A stretch of 18,105 bases of DNA, from the NCBI GenBank assembly GCA_937871685.1, contig CALMOL010000169.1:2197-20301 (forward strand). The letters are read 5' to 3'. The translations under genes were made by a program, and so were the position numbers. Source of the DNA: an uncultured Verrucomicrobiota bacterium. GTDB lineage: Bacteria > Verrucomicrobiota > Verrucomicrobiia > Chthoniobacterales > SZAS-18. The first letter of the stretch is position 1. Every line of letters begins with the position of its first letter. Shown piece after piece: positions 1 through 7,157 of the stretch. Under the pieces are notes generated by a model. The model ran no database searches. It was not told the DNA's origin and saw only the letters and a program-made list of their open reading frames with translations.

Positions 1-789
1 CGCCAGTGGCCCGCGTCCGAGGCTGCGGCGCGCCGGGCCATCGCGCTCCAGCCGCGCAACGCCGTCGCCCATGTCTTGCTCGCCGGCTCGTCCTTCGGTC
101 GGGGCAACTACGCCGGCGCGATGCCGTCGCTCCGCCGTGCCGTGGAGCTGGACCCGCGCCTGCTGCTCGGCTGGCTGGCGCTCTCGGAATGCTCCGCGCG
201 CCTCGGCCGGCACGAGGAGGCCGCCGGCTTCGCCCGCCGGGCCGCCGCGACGACCCCCTCCGCGGCGCCGGCGTGGCTGGTGCTCGCGCCGCGCGAGGGC
301 CGGCTCAAGCACAACGACGCCGCGCTCCGCGCCATCTCGCGCGCGGCCGAGCTGCTGCCCGACAACGCGGGGCTCCATGCCTCGCTCGGCTACGCGTTCA
401 TCAATCTCAAGCGTGATCGCGAGGCCGTCGGCCCCCTCGAGCGCGCGGCCGCCCTCGCCCCGCAGGACTTCCTCGTCCAATCCCAGCTCGGCTGGTCCTA
501 CCTCGCCGCCGGCCGCCCGGACGCCGCGGCCGATCGCCTGCGCCGCGCGGTGTCGCTCCAGCCGGGCTACGGGCCGGCGTGGGATCACCTCGGCACGGCT
601 TACCAGCGCCTCGGCCGGAATCCCGACGCGCTCAAGTCCTTCCGCCGCGCCACCGAACTGCTGCCCGCCAATCGCGCCGCGTGGGAGCATCTCGCCGCCG
701 CGTGGACCGCCGCCGGCCGCCCTGCCGAGGCCGCGCAAGCCTCCGCCCGCGCCGTCGCCCTGGGCGGAGGAGTGAAGACCCGCCGGTAG
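1..789 (+). CDS. TPR repeat protein, C-terminal part (5' end outside window)
   Basis: The frame is open from the first base and ends with TAG at 787-789, giving 262 residues of a longer protein. It is almost entirely tetratricopeptide repeats: about seven 34-residue helix-turn-helix units, each with the usual small residues at positions 8 and 20 and a closing proline. Examples are the stretches around ALQPRN, ELDPRL, ELLPDN, ALAPQD, SLQPGY and ELLPAN. TPR arrays are protein-protein interaction scaffolds, and no catalytic domain is visible in this part. The last ten residues (GGGVKTRR) fall outside the repeats and look like a plain tail. The partner and cellular location cannot be told because the N-terminus is missing. 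An O-GlcNAc-transferase-like or sulfotransferase-fused TPR protein remains possible. Confidence 0.85.
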   Translation, partial: RQWPASEAAARRAIALQPRNAVAHVLLAGSSFGRGNYAGAMPSLRRAVELDPRLLLGWLALSECSARLGRHEEAAGFARRAAATTPSAAPAWLVLAPREGRLKHNDAALRAISRAAELLPDNAGLHASLGYAFINLKRDREAVGPLERAAALAPQDFLVQSQLGWSYLAAGRPDAAADRLRRAVSLQPGYGPAWDHLGTAYQRLGRNPDALKSFRRATELLPANRAAWEHLAAAWTAAGRPAEAAQASARAVALGGGVKTRR

Positions 790-1009
790 CAATCCAGACC
801 AAGACGCGGCATGAGCGGCAAAATCGGCCAGCCGCCGGTTGCAGAGGCGGCTCTGGCCGCGCGAATGCGGACGTGCCGCCTCTAGTGTCTTCCCGGGTGG
901 ACGCCGGGCGGGCCATTCGGCAGCGGCCACCCCGGAAAAGGCCACAGGCGGCCCATCCGCTGCGCGGACAGAGCCGCCTCTGCGACCGGCCGGCCCGCGT
1001 CCTTGCTTC
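790..1009. other. Convergent intergenic gap holding a repeat element
   Basis: This is 220 bp between the stop codons of the TPR gene (+) and the TauE gene (-). About two-thirds of it is the compound inverted repeat described at 841-983. I see no credible gene or intrinsic terminator with a T-tract, so the element itself is the likely transcription barrier for both genes. Confidence 0.7.
841..983. repeat. BIME-like compound inverted repeat, copy A
   Basis: The outermost 15 bases, GCAGAGGCGGCTCTG at 841-855, are matched exactly by their reverse complement at 969-983. Each end is also a palindrome on its own. The left unit (843-883) has 9-bp arms AGAGGCGGC/GCCGCCTCT, and the right unit (946-979) has AGGCGGC/GCCGCCT arms around CCGC-TGC-GCGG. 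The spacer contains a smaller inverted pair, CCGGGTGG near 893 and CCACCCCGG near 927. Related copies lie at 12861-12894 and 15863-15998. Two inverted REP-type palindromes around a spacer is the architecture of a BIME. No transposase is present in the window. Confidence 0.8.
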
Positions 1010-1768
1010 TCATCCGCGCAAGCCATCCCACAGGAGCTTGATCGACGTCACGACGAGCAGCCCGTAGCACGCGCGGGTCATCTGCCGCTGGTCGAGCCGC
1101 TCGTGGAGGCGCCAGCCGGCCCACACGCCGAAGGGAATGAATGGCAGGCACAGGCCGGTGAGCGTCCACAGCCGCGCGTCCGGCGTGGCGAGGAAGAGCC
1201 ACGGACCCACCTTGATGACGTTGCCCACGGTGAAGAACATCGAGCTCGTGCCCGCATACACGGCCTTGGGCAGGCCGAGCGGCAGCAGATACATCGCCAG
1301 CGGTGGGCCGCCGGAGTGCGCCACCATCGAGGTCACGCCCGAGGCCGTCCCCGCGAGCACGCCTTTCCAAACGTGGCGCGGCCGCGTCTGGACCTGCGCG
1401 CCGCCGATCAGCCACATCACCACGAAGCCCAGCGACACGAGCGCCATCGCCACCGACATCGCGCGCCGGTCCAGCCCGCGCAGCAGGAAGTAGCCGGCTC
1501 CGATGCCCACCACGCAGGCCGGCACCAGCACGCGCAGGTCGGGCCGTGACCACGTGTGCGGCTTCCAGTAGCGCAGCGCGAAGAAGTCCATCACGAGGAA
1601 GAGCGGCGCGAGCAGCGCGCCGGCCTCCAGCGGCGTCATCACGAGCGAGAGCAGCGGGATTCCCACCACCGCGAAGCCGCCGCCAAACGCGCCCTTCATG
1701 AACGAGATGAACCACACGCCCAGCGCGGCGGTGGCAAGCGTCGCAAGCGAGGGCAGCAGCTCCGTCAC
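1010..1768 (-). CDS. TauE/SafE family sulfite/sulfonate exporter-like permease
   Basis: This is a 252-residue, very hydrophobic protein with about eight predicted membrane spans, matching the usual size of TauE/SafE (DUF81) permeases. Family hallmarks are the glycine-rich first half-repeat (FMKGAFGGGFAVVGIPLL) and its echo in the second half (GTASGVTSMVAHSGGPPLAMYLL), followed by FTVGNVIKVGPWLF. The family exports sulfite, sulfoacetate or other small organosulfur or organic anions across the inner membrane; the substrate here is unknown. The start is a GTG at 1768-1766 that overlaps the TGA of the upstream dehydrogenase (GTGA), so the two are almost certainly translationally coupled. The frame stays open further upstream, but that part is antisense-like arginine-rich sequence and not membrane protein. 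Confidence 0.88.
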   Translation of the reverse strand: MTELLPSLATLATAALGVWFISFMKGAFGGGFAVVGIPLLSLVMTPLEAGALLAPLFLVMDFFALRYWKPHTWSRPDLRVLVPACVVGIGAGYFLLRGLDRRAMSVAMALVSLGFVVMWLIGGAQVQTRPRHVWKGVLAGTASGVTSMVAHSGGPPLAMYLLPLGLPKAVYAGTSSMFFTVGNVIKVGPWLFLATPDARLWTLTGLCLPFIPFGVWAGWRLHERLDQRQMTRACYGLLVVTSIKLLWDGLRG

Positions 1769-2799
1769 GAGGGCGATTCCGCGATCCGCCGGGTGATGTC
1801 CACGGCGAGCGAGAGCGCCGTGGCGGCCTGGTCGCCGGTGACGCGCGGCACGGCGCCGGCGCGCGCGCTCTCGGCGAAGGAGCGCAGCTCGCGCCGCAGC
1901 GGCTCGCCCGCCTCCACGGCCACCGGCTCGCGGATGATCTTGCGCCCCGCAAACTGACTCACCACCGCGCGGTCGCCCGCGGCCAGGCCGGCGATCTTTT
2001 GCCACAACGACGATTCCGCGGCGCTGTCGTCCGCGAGCCGGTAGAGGAAGCCGGCCTGCCGCTGGTAGTCGAGCGAGAGGTAGCCGGTGGACTGAAAGAC
2101 GCGGATCTTGCGCAGCCGCTCGGCCGAAACGCGCGAGGCGGTGATGTTCGCCACGCAGCCGTTGGCGAAGCGCAGGCGCACGTTGGCGAGGTCCTCGCCG
2201 CGCGAGAGCACGGGGATGCCCACCGCGTCGAAGGACTGCACCGGCGAGCGCACGAGGTGGAGAATCACCTCCAGGTCGTGGATCATCAGGTCGAGCACCA
2301 CGCCGATGTCGGTGGAGCGCTGCGGGTAAGGCGAGAGGCGGTGCGCCTCAATGAAGCGCGGCGCATGGAGGTGCCGCTCCAGCGCGTCGAGCACGGGATT
2401 GAATCGCTCGACGTGTCCCACCTGCAGCACGAGGCCCTGCGCGCGGGCCAGATCGCAAAGCTCGCGCGCCTGCTCCGGCGTCTCCGCGATGGGCTTCTCG
2501 ATGAGGACGTGCTTGCCGGCCTTCAGCAGCGCCGTGGCGATGGCGTGATGCGAGCTCGTGGGGGTCGCGACGGTGGCCGCGTCCACGAGACCGATGAACT
2601 TCTCGATGCTCTGGGCGGCGCGCGCCCCGCCGGCCTTGGCGGCAGTCTCGGCCGCGGCGGCATTGGCGTCGTGCACCGCCGTGAAGCTCAGCAACCGCGG
2701 CTCGGCCGCGGCCAACTCGCCGAGGATGCGCGCGTGCGCCCGGCCGATGTGACCGACGCCGACGACGCCGAGGCGGAGCGGGGCGGGTGGGGGAGGCAT
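1765..2799 (-). CDS. Gfo/Idh/MocA family NAD-dependent sugar dehydrogenase (GnnA-like)
   Basis: This is a 344-residue cytoplasmic oxidoreductase. The N-terminal Rossmann fold shows GVGHIG at residues 14-19. The family signature EKPIA is at 101-105. GHVERFNP (128-135) and DIGVVLDLMIHDLEV (164-178) are the variants I associate with UDP-GlcNAc 3-dehydrogenases such as GnnA, which makes the 3-keto sugar that GnnB aminates before LpxA acylates it. Co-orientation with lpxI upstream fits lipid A precursor chemistry, but no gnnB is in the window, so the substrate is inferred. I chose ATG 2799 because it sits just before the Rossmann strand. An ATG at 2898, preceded by GAGGAG, would add 33 residues that look like intergenic sequence. 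The gene is coupled downstream to the TauE permease. Confidence 0.85.
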   Translation of the reverse strand: MPPPPAPLRLGVVGVGHIGRAHARILGELAAAEPRLLSFTAVHDANAAAAETAAKAGGARAAQSIEKFIGLVDAATVATPTSSHHAIATALLKAGKHVLIEKPIAETPEQARELCDLARAQGLVLQVGHVERFNPVLDALERHLHAPRFIEAHRLSPYPQRSTDIGVVLDLMIHDLEVILHLVRSPVQSFDAVGIPVLSRGEDLANVRLRFANGCVANITASRVSAERLRKIRVFQSTGYLSLDYQRQAGFLYRLADDSAAESSLWQKIAGLAAGDRAVVSQFAGRKIIREPVAVEAGEPLRRELRSFAESARAGAVPRVTGDQAATALSLAVDITRRIAESPS

Positions 2800-2997
2800 C
2801 AAGGCAATGAAGAGAGCTGACAAAGCCGAAGCGTAGCGTGGATGGCCGAAAGGCAATTCAGGATAAACCGGATTAAAACGGTGGAGGGCCGAGCGCATTT
2901 CTTTCTCCTCACGGCGCCTCGTCATCGTGGCGTCCCGGTGATGGTGCGATCACCGATGCCGCTGCCCTCCGCGCCTGCACGCCGGGGGGAGAAAAAA

Positions 2998-3095
2998 CCT
3001 CCGGCAGAAGTCCGCGTTTGGCTCGCTGGCGGAGCCCAACGCCGCAGGCGTGGGGGCCGCCTCGGCGGCACGCGGGCGCGGACCTTTGCCGGAGG
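2998..3095. repeat. Compound (branched) hairpin element
   Basis: The outer arms are CCTCCGGCAGAAGTCCGCG (2998-3016) and CGCGGACCTTTGCCGGAGG (3077-3095). They pair over 16 of 19 positions with a 3-base internal mismatch. Between them are three more short palindromes: GGCTC..GAGCC, ACGCC-GCA-GGCGT and GCCGCC-TC-GGCGGC. Together they can fold into a cloverleaf-like structure as RNA or single-stranded DNA. It could be a mobile palindromic repeat or an RNA element. I see nothing encoded. Confidence 0.6.
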
Positions 3096-3280
3096 TCCAG
3101 CTTTCACCCTGGAGACGAACCCGCTCGCAGGTGGGGCGGGAGCAGGCACTCTCGGGGGAAAATGTGCCCTTTCAGAGGTGGACGATTCCGCTTTCAGGGT
3201 GCGCGCGCCTGCCCAGGAGGAATATTTTTTCATTCCAATTCCTTGCGGCTGCCCTTTGGAACCGGAAACACCGGCGCTAA

Positions 3281-3293
3281 AGGTAAATTACCT
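3281..3293. promoter_or_regulatory. Isolated 13-bp palindrome AGGTAAATTACCT
   Basis: This is a perfect 6-bp inverted repeat (AGGTAA/TTACCT) around one base, in the only AT-rich stretch of this GC-rich gap. The size and symmetry suit a dimeric regulator's operator, but no regulator gene is nearby and no second copy was seen, so its function is speculative. Confidence 0.25.
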
Positions 3294-3312
3294 AACTCCA
3301 GAGGTCGGCATT

Positions 3313-3545
3313 TCCCCTTTGGAAGGGCAACCGCAAACTCTTTTTGGGCAACGGCAAACTTTCTAAGCTTGCGCTTCCACTTTCAAAGCGGAAGCGCAAA
3401 CCTTTTTGGGGGAAGCGCAAGCTTTTGGAGTCGGTCGCAAACCTTTCAGGTTTGCGGTTCCACTTCCAAAGCTTGCGATTCCACCTGGGAGGTTTGCGGT
3501 CGCCCTTCCAAGGTGGAACGTTGCACCCAGAAAGCTTGCCGGAAG
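3313..3545. repeat. 21-bp-periodic array with mixed direct and inverted units
   Basis: The core words GCAAAC/GCAAGC start at 3333, 3354, 3396, 3417 and 3437. Their reverse complements GTTTGC/GCTTGC start at 3367, 3450, 3471, 3492 and 3534. Spacings are 21 or 42 bp (one is 20) within each orientation. Each core is flanked by a purine-rich GGAAGC-type word on one side and CTTTTGG-type sequence on the other. The main switch from direct to inverted units occurs at a perfect hairpin, CGCAAACCT-TTC-AGGTTTGCG (3436-3456). The units are diverged, so this is an old array and not a recent slippage product. Confidence 0.75.
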
Positions 3546-3557
3546 CCGAGGGCGAGT

Positions 3558-4355
3558 TCAGGCCTCGCCCGCTTCTCCCTTGGCGCCTGCTCCGACCAGC
3601 GTCACGCCCGACGCTTCGCAAGCCGCGAACAGCTCCGGCTTCTCCAAGAGCAGCGTGCGGCCGGCCTCCACGGCGATCACGGCCACGCCGGCCGCAGCGG
3701 CCGTCTCCACGGTGCGGCGGCCGACCACGGGCACGTCGAAGCGGAGGTCCTGCTTGGGCTTCGACACCTTGCACAGCACCGCCGCGCCGCGCCCGAGCGC
3801 GCCGCCGCGGCGGATGCACTCGTCGGTCCCCTCGAAGGCCTCCGCGGCGAGCACGGTGCCCTTCTTCACCACTACGCACTGGCCGATGTCCAGCGCGCTC
3901 ACGGCCTTGGCGATGCGCATGCCGAACTCGACGTCGCGGATCGCGCCCCGTCCCAGCCGTGGGCCGGCCAGGACGCCGGCGGCGGCGAGGTGGTCCTCGA
4001 GGTAGGTCGTGGCCGGAAGCAGCGTCACGCCCGCGGCGGCCAGCTCGGCGGCGATGGCGCCGAAGATCGACTCGGCGTTGCGCTCGCGCAGCTTGGCGAG
4101 CATGAGCAGCGCGCGGAAGTCGGGGCGCAGGTCGAAGAGGTTCTTCGGCGCGATCTGCCCGCACATCATCGCTCGGTCGATCCCCCAGCGCTGGAACGTC
4201 TTGATGAGCCGGCCGAGCTGGCCGACGCGCAGCCACTCGATCGCCTCCACCTCGCCGGCCAGCGCGGGGTCGGTCTCGCCCTCGAAGGCGGCGCGCGCGG
4301 CGAGGAACGGGTAGCGGTTGTTTCCGGCGATCAAGCCGAGCGAGGGCGTGGTCAT
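3558..4355 (-). CDS. lpxI: UDP-2,3-diacylglucosamine pyrophosphatase LpxI
   Basis: This 265-residue protein matches the LpxI (DUF1009) family over its full length. LpxI hydrolyses UDP-2,3-diacylglucosamine to lipid X and UMP, the fourth step of lipid A synthesis, in place of LpxH. Family hallmarks are the N-terminal GLIAGNNRYPFL, the GQLGRLIKTFQRWGI block, GQIAPKNLF, and the C-terminal domain with KKGTVLAAEAFEGTDE, the KVSKPKQDLRFDVPVVG block and a glycine/valine-rich end (GVAVIAVEAGRTLLLEK). ATG 4355 immediately precedes the conserved start region. It is transcribed toward the GnnA-like dehydrogenase, although a 758-bp repeat-filled gap separates them. A 62-bp gap separates it from the divergent acyl-CoA dehydrogenase gene; I could not identify promoters there. 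Confidence 0.93.
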   Translation of the reverse strand: MTTPSLGLIAGNNRYPFLAARAAFEGETDPALAGEVEAIEWLRVGQLGRLIKTFQRWGIDRAMMCGQIAPKNLFDLRPDFRALLMLAKLRERNAESIFGAIAAELAAAGVTLLPATTYLEDHLAAAGVLAGPRLGRGAIRDVEFGMRIAKAVSALDIGQCVVVKKGTVLAAEAFEGTDECIRRGGALGRGAAVLCKVSKPKQDLRFDVPVVGRRTVETAAAAGVAVIAVEAGRTLLLEKPELFAACEASGVTLVGAGAKGEAGEA

Positions 4356-4417
4356 CGGGCGAATGATGCGGCCGCATCCGGCCGGCCGCCAGGGGGCGCG
4401 CGATTTCCCGGCAGACC

Positions 4418-5662
4418 ATGCCGCCGATTTCCTTGCTTCCCCCCGCGACGCGCGTGGCCACGTGGATTGGCCGCGTCCCTCGCGCGCCTGACGCCGACAG
4501 CTTGCGCCGCCGCGCCGCCGCCTTGGCGGACCGCTGGCGCGCGGAGGCCTCGGAGGAGACCGCCTGGGCGGGCGACGCGGACGACTGGCAGTTTCCCGAC
4601 GCCAAGTTTGACGAGCTGGCCGAGGCCGGCAAGCTCGCGGCCACGCTGGCCGCCGAGCACGGCGGGGCGGGCCTGGGCACCGCGCCGGGCACCATGCCCA
4701 CGCTGCTGCGCGTGCTGCGGCACGTCGGTCGCGGCGACCTTTGCACTGGCCGGATCTACGAGGGACACGTCAACGCGTGGCAGCTGCTCCGCGCCTTCGG
4801 CAAGCCCGCGCTCCTCGCGCGCCTGGCCGAGGATGTCCGCGAGCACCGCCACCTCTCCGGCGTGTGGAACGCCGAGAATCCCGCCGGGGCCCTGCGCGTG
4901 ATCCCGCGGCCGGGCGGCGGCGTGCGCCTGGAGGGCGCGAAGACCTTTTGCTCCGGGGCCGGCCACGTCCAGCGGCCCTTCGTCAACGGCCGGCTGCCCG
5001 ATGGCCGCGTGCAGATGTGCGTGGTGCCCATGGACGAAGTGCGCACGCTCCATGACGCCGACTGGTGGCGGCCGATGGGAATGCGCGGCACGGCCAGCTA
5101 CCGGATCGACTTCACCGGCGTCGAGCTGGGGCCGGAGTGGCTCGTCGGCGGCCCGGACGACTACGAGCGGGAGCCATGGTTCTCGGCCGGCGCGATGCGC
5201 TTCGTCGCGGTCCACGCGGGCGGCGCGGAGGCGCTCTTCGACGACACGCGCGCCTTCCTCGCGCGGAGCAAGCGGACCGAGGATCATTTCCAACTCACGC
5301 GCATCGCCGAGATGGCCGGGGCGATAGAGACGACCTCGCTTTGGCTCGGCTCGGCGGCGGCGGCGTGGGAAGCCGCGCGCGACTCCGCCGAGGCGGGGCG
5401 GCGCGCCATCGCCCACACCGCGCTCCTGCGGATGACGGTGGAGGAGCTTTGCCTGCGCGTGCTCACGGCGGCCGAGCGCTGCGTCGGCGCGCGCGGGCTG
5501 ATGGAGCCGCTGCCCTTTGGCCGGATGGTGCGCGACCTGCGCATGTATCTGCGCCAGCCCGTGCCTGACCTGATGGTCCGCCGCGCCGGCGAATGGGCGC
5601 TCGCCACGCATCCGCTCGTCCCGGCGCATGGGCTTTGGCCCGGCGGAGAGGAGACGGAGTGA
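4418..5662 (+). CDS. Acyl-CoA dehydrogenase-like flavoprotein
   Basis: This 414-residue protein has the three-part acyl-CoA dehydrogenase fold. There is an N-terminal helical domain with FDELAEAGKLAATLAAEHGGAGLG (substrate and FAD side). A middle beta-domain contains LEGAKTFCSGAGHVQRPFV and WRPMGMRGTASYRIDF. The C-terminal four-helix domain runs from FSAGAMRF to RDLRMYLRQPVPD. Such enzymes oxidise the alpha-beta bond of acyl thioesters using FAD; some relatives are flavin hydroxylases. I cannot place the catalytic glutamate with certainty, so it could be an atypical member. It is the first gene of a tight + unit, and its TGA overlaps the GTG of the PIG-L deacetylase. That ties it to sugar modification more than to fatty-acid beta-oxidation. 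The ATG has no obvious Shine-Dalgarno site. Confidence 0.85.
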   Translation: MPPISLLPPATRVATWIGRVPRAPDADSLRRRAAALADRWRAEASEETAWAGDADDWQFPDAKFDELAEAGKLAATLAAEHGGAGLGTAPGTMPTLLRVLRHVGRGDLCTGRIYEGHVNAWQLLRAFGKPALLARLAEDVREHRHLSGVWNAENPAGALRVIPRPGGGVRLEGAKTFCSGAGHVQRPFVNGRLPDGRVQMCVVPMDEVRTLHDADWWRPMGMRGTASYRIDFTGVELGPEWLVGGPDDYEREPWFSAGAMRFVAVHAGGAEALFDDTRAFLARSKRTEDHFQLTRIAEMAGAIETTSLWLGSAAAAWEAARDSAEAGRRAIAHTALLRMTVEELCLRVLTAAERCVGARGLMEPLPFGRMVRDLRMYLRQPVPDLMVRRAGEWALATHPLVPAHGLWPGGEETE

Positions 5663-6489
5663 TCCCGCGCATGGACTCGCAGCCGCCAAAACCAGCCAAC
5701 CCCCCCACCTCCGAGTCCGCCTTCGAGGCGGACCGCTACGTCGGCGAGGAGCTGGCGGGCGCCCCGCTGCGCCCCATCGCGGCGGTTGGGCCGGAGTTCG
5801 GCCGCTTCGTGGTCGTCGCGCCGCATCCCGACGACGAGACGCTCGGCTGCGGCGGCCTGATCGCGCTGATGGCCCGGCGCGACCCGGAAAACGTGCGCGT
5901 GATCATCGCCACGGACGGGACCGCCTCGCACCCCAATTCGAAACTCTTCCCGCCCGAGCAGCGCCGCGACATGCGCGAGAAGGAGACCGTTGCCGCGCTC
6001 ACCTCGCTCGGGCTGCCGGACGCCGCGAACAAGGTCGAGTTCCTCCGCCTGCAGGACGCGAACATGCCCGACGAAGAAAGCGACCCGCGCTACCTGGAAG
6101 CGCTTGGCCGCATGGGCCGCGCGCTACGGAGATGGTCGCCGCAAACGGTGCTGACAACGTGGCGCCGCGAGCCGCACGGCGACCATCGCCGCACCACCGG
6201 CCTCGTGGCCCACTGCATCGCGGCCGAGGGCGTGGGCCGCGTGCGGATGCTGGAATACCCGGTGTGGCTGTGGGAGAACGGCCAGCCCGGCGACTGGCCG
6301 CGCCACGGCGAGATGCGCGCGTGGCGGCTCGACATCCGGCCGGTCGTCACCTTCAAGCGGGAGGCGATCCTCTCGCACCGCTCGCAGGTTTCCAATGTCA
6401 TCACCGACGTGCCGGACGGCTTCCGTCTCTCGCAGTCCATGCTCGGGCGCTTCGCGGCGCCGTGGGAAGTTTTCCTCGAGGAAAACTGA
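5659..6489 (+). CDS. PIG-L/LmbE family zinc-dependent deacetylase
   Basis: This 276-residue protein carries the PIG-L/LmbE signature PHPDDE at residues 55-60 (PHPDDETLGCGG) and the second metal/active-site motif HGDH at 173-176. These supply the zinc ligands and general base of N-deacetylases acting on GlcNAc-containing substrates (PIG-L, MshB, BshB, LmbE). I start it at GTG 5659, which overlaps the TGA of the preceding gene and follows a strong GGAGAGGAG site with about 6-nt spacing. ATG 5671 is an alternative four codons later. No signal peptide is present, so it is cytoplasmic. Coupling to the dehydrogenase gene and proximity to a NodS-like methyltransferase suggest it exposes an amine on an amino sugar that is modified further. 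Confidence 0.9.
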   Translation: MIPRMDSQPPKPANPPTSESAFEADRYVGEELAGAPLRPIAAVGPEFGRFVVVAPHPDDETLGCGGLIALMARRDPENVRVIIATDGTASHPNSKLFPPEQRRDMREKETVAALTSLGLPDAANKVEFLRLQDANMPDEESDPRYLEALGRMGRALRRWSPQTVLTTWRREPHGDHRRTTGLVAHCIAAEGVGRVRMLEYPVWLWENGQPGDWPRHGEMRAWRLDIRPVVTFKREAILSHRSQVSNVITDVPDGFRLSQSMLGRFAAPWEVFLEEN

Positions 6490-6542
6490 GCCTGAATCGT
6501 CATCGAAGCCGCCACCGGCGGCGCGCGAGGCGATTCGGATGC

Positions 6543-7157
6543 ATGGCCGTGCTCCCCTCGCGCCAAGCACCGCTGAAGGCGGCGCACTTCGAGGAAAAAT
6601 ACGCGGCCGAGTCCGACCCCTGGAACTACGCCGGCAGCCCTTACGAGCACGAGAAATACGACGCCACGCTGGGCGCGCTGCCGGCCCCGCGCTACGCGCG
6701 CGCCCTGGAGCTGGGCTGTTCGGTCGGCGTGTTCACCGCGCGCTTGGCTCGCTGCTGCGGCCGGGTGGACGCGCTGGACTGCTCGCCCACGGCTTTGATC
6801 GAGGCACAGCGGCGCTGCGAGGGATTGGAGGGCGTGAAGTTCGACCGCTGCTGCCTTCCAGACGACTTCCCGGCCGGCCAGGGCGCATGGGATCTCGTGG
6901 TGATGTCGGAGATGGGTTACTACCTCACGCCGCCGCAGCTCCGCCGGCTGCGCGCGCTGGTCATCTCGGCCCTTGCCGTGGGCGGGGACCTCGTGCTCGT
7001 CCACTGGCTGGGCACCTCGGAGGACCACCGCATGAGCGGCGATGCGGTCCACGAAGCCTTCGCGTCGCGGGTCGTCGAGCTGGACCATCTATGCGGCGTC
7101 CGCCGTGCTGAATACCGGCTGGACGTCTTTCGGCGCCGCGGCGCGGTCGCGGCTTGA
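6543..7157 (+). CDS. NodS-like class I SAM-dependent methyltransferase
   Basis: This is a 204-residue methyltransferase. Motif I of the SAM-binding Rossmann fold is LELGCSVGVF at about residues 55-64, followed by acidic motif II around ALDCSP and motif IV DLVVMSEMGYYL. The N-terminal block HFEEKYAAESDPWNYAGSPYE is typical of the NodS superfamily, whose founding member N-methylates the deacetylated sugar of rhizobial Nod factors. It is the third gene of the + unit, 53 nt after the deacetylase. ATG 6543 is the first start before the conserved block. Deacetylase followed by N-methyltransferase makes chemical sense as consecutive steps. Its last 69 nt overlap the 3' end of the convergent glycosyltransferase. 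Confidence 0.88.
   Translation: MAVLPSRQAPLKAAHFEEKYAAESDPWNYAGSPYEHEKYDATLGALPAPRYARALELGCSVGVFTARLARCCGRVDALDCSPTALIEAQRRCEGLEGVKFDRCCLPDDFPAGQGAWDLVVMSEMGYYLTPPQLRRLRALVISALAVGGDLVLVHWLGTSEDHRMSGDAVHEAFASRVVELDHLCGVRRAEYRLDVFRRRGAVAA

Larger units (their letters stand above)
2800..3557. other. Repeat-filled 758-bp gap between lpxI and the dehydrogenase
   Basis: No convincing gene is present. Reading left to right, it holds an AT-richer leader of the dehydrogenase (2800-2900), a compound hairpin (2998-3095), a transition zone with recurring CTTTCA words (near 3101, 3170 and 3191), an AT-rich islet (3221-3242), a 13-bp palindrome (3281-3293) and a 21-bp-periodic array (3313-3545). Several frames are open across the array, but only because the 21-bp unit lacks stops, and the predicted peptides are monotonous. 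It sits inside a predicted transcription unit, so it would be transcribed if lpxI and the dehydrogenase share an mRNA. Confidence 0.7.

Noticed and set aside
2800..2898. N-terminal extension of the dehydrogenase from ATG 2898
   Set aside because: It has a nice GAGGAG site, but the 33 added residues look like translated intergenic DNA. Family members begin close to the Rossmann strand.
3313..3545. CRISPR array
   Set aside because: Units are diverged, occur in both orientations and have no unique spacers of constant length. No cas gene is present.
3018..4901. Long + strand open frame across the repeat array and lpxI
   Set aside because: It runs antisense to lpxI, which has clear family motifs. 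The array part is open only because its 21-bp unit lacks stops.
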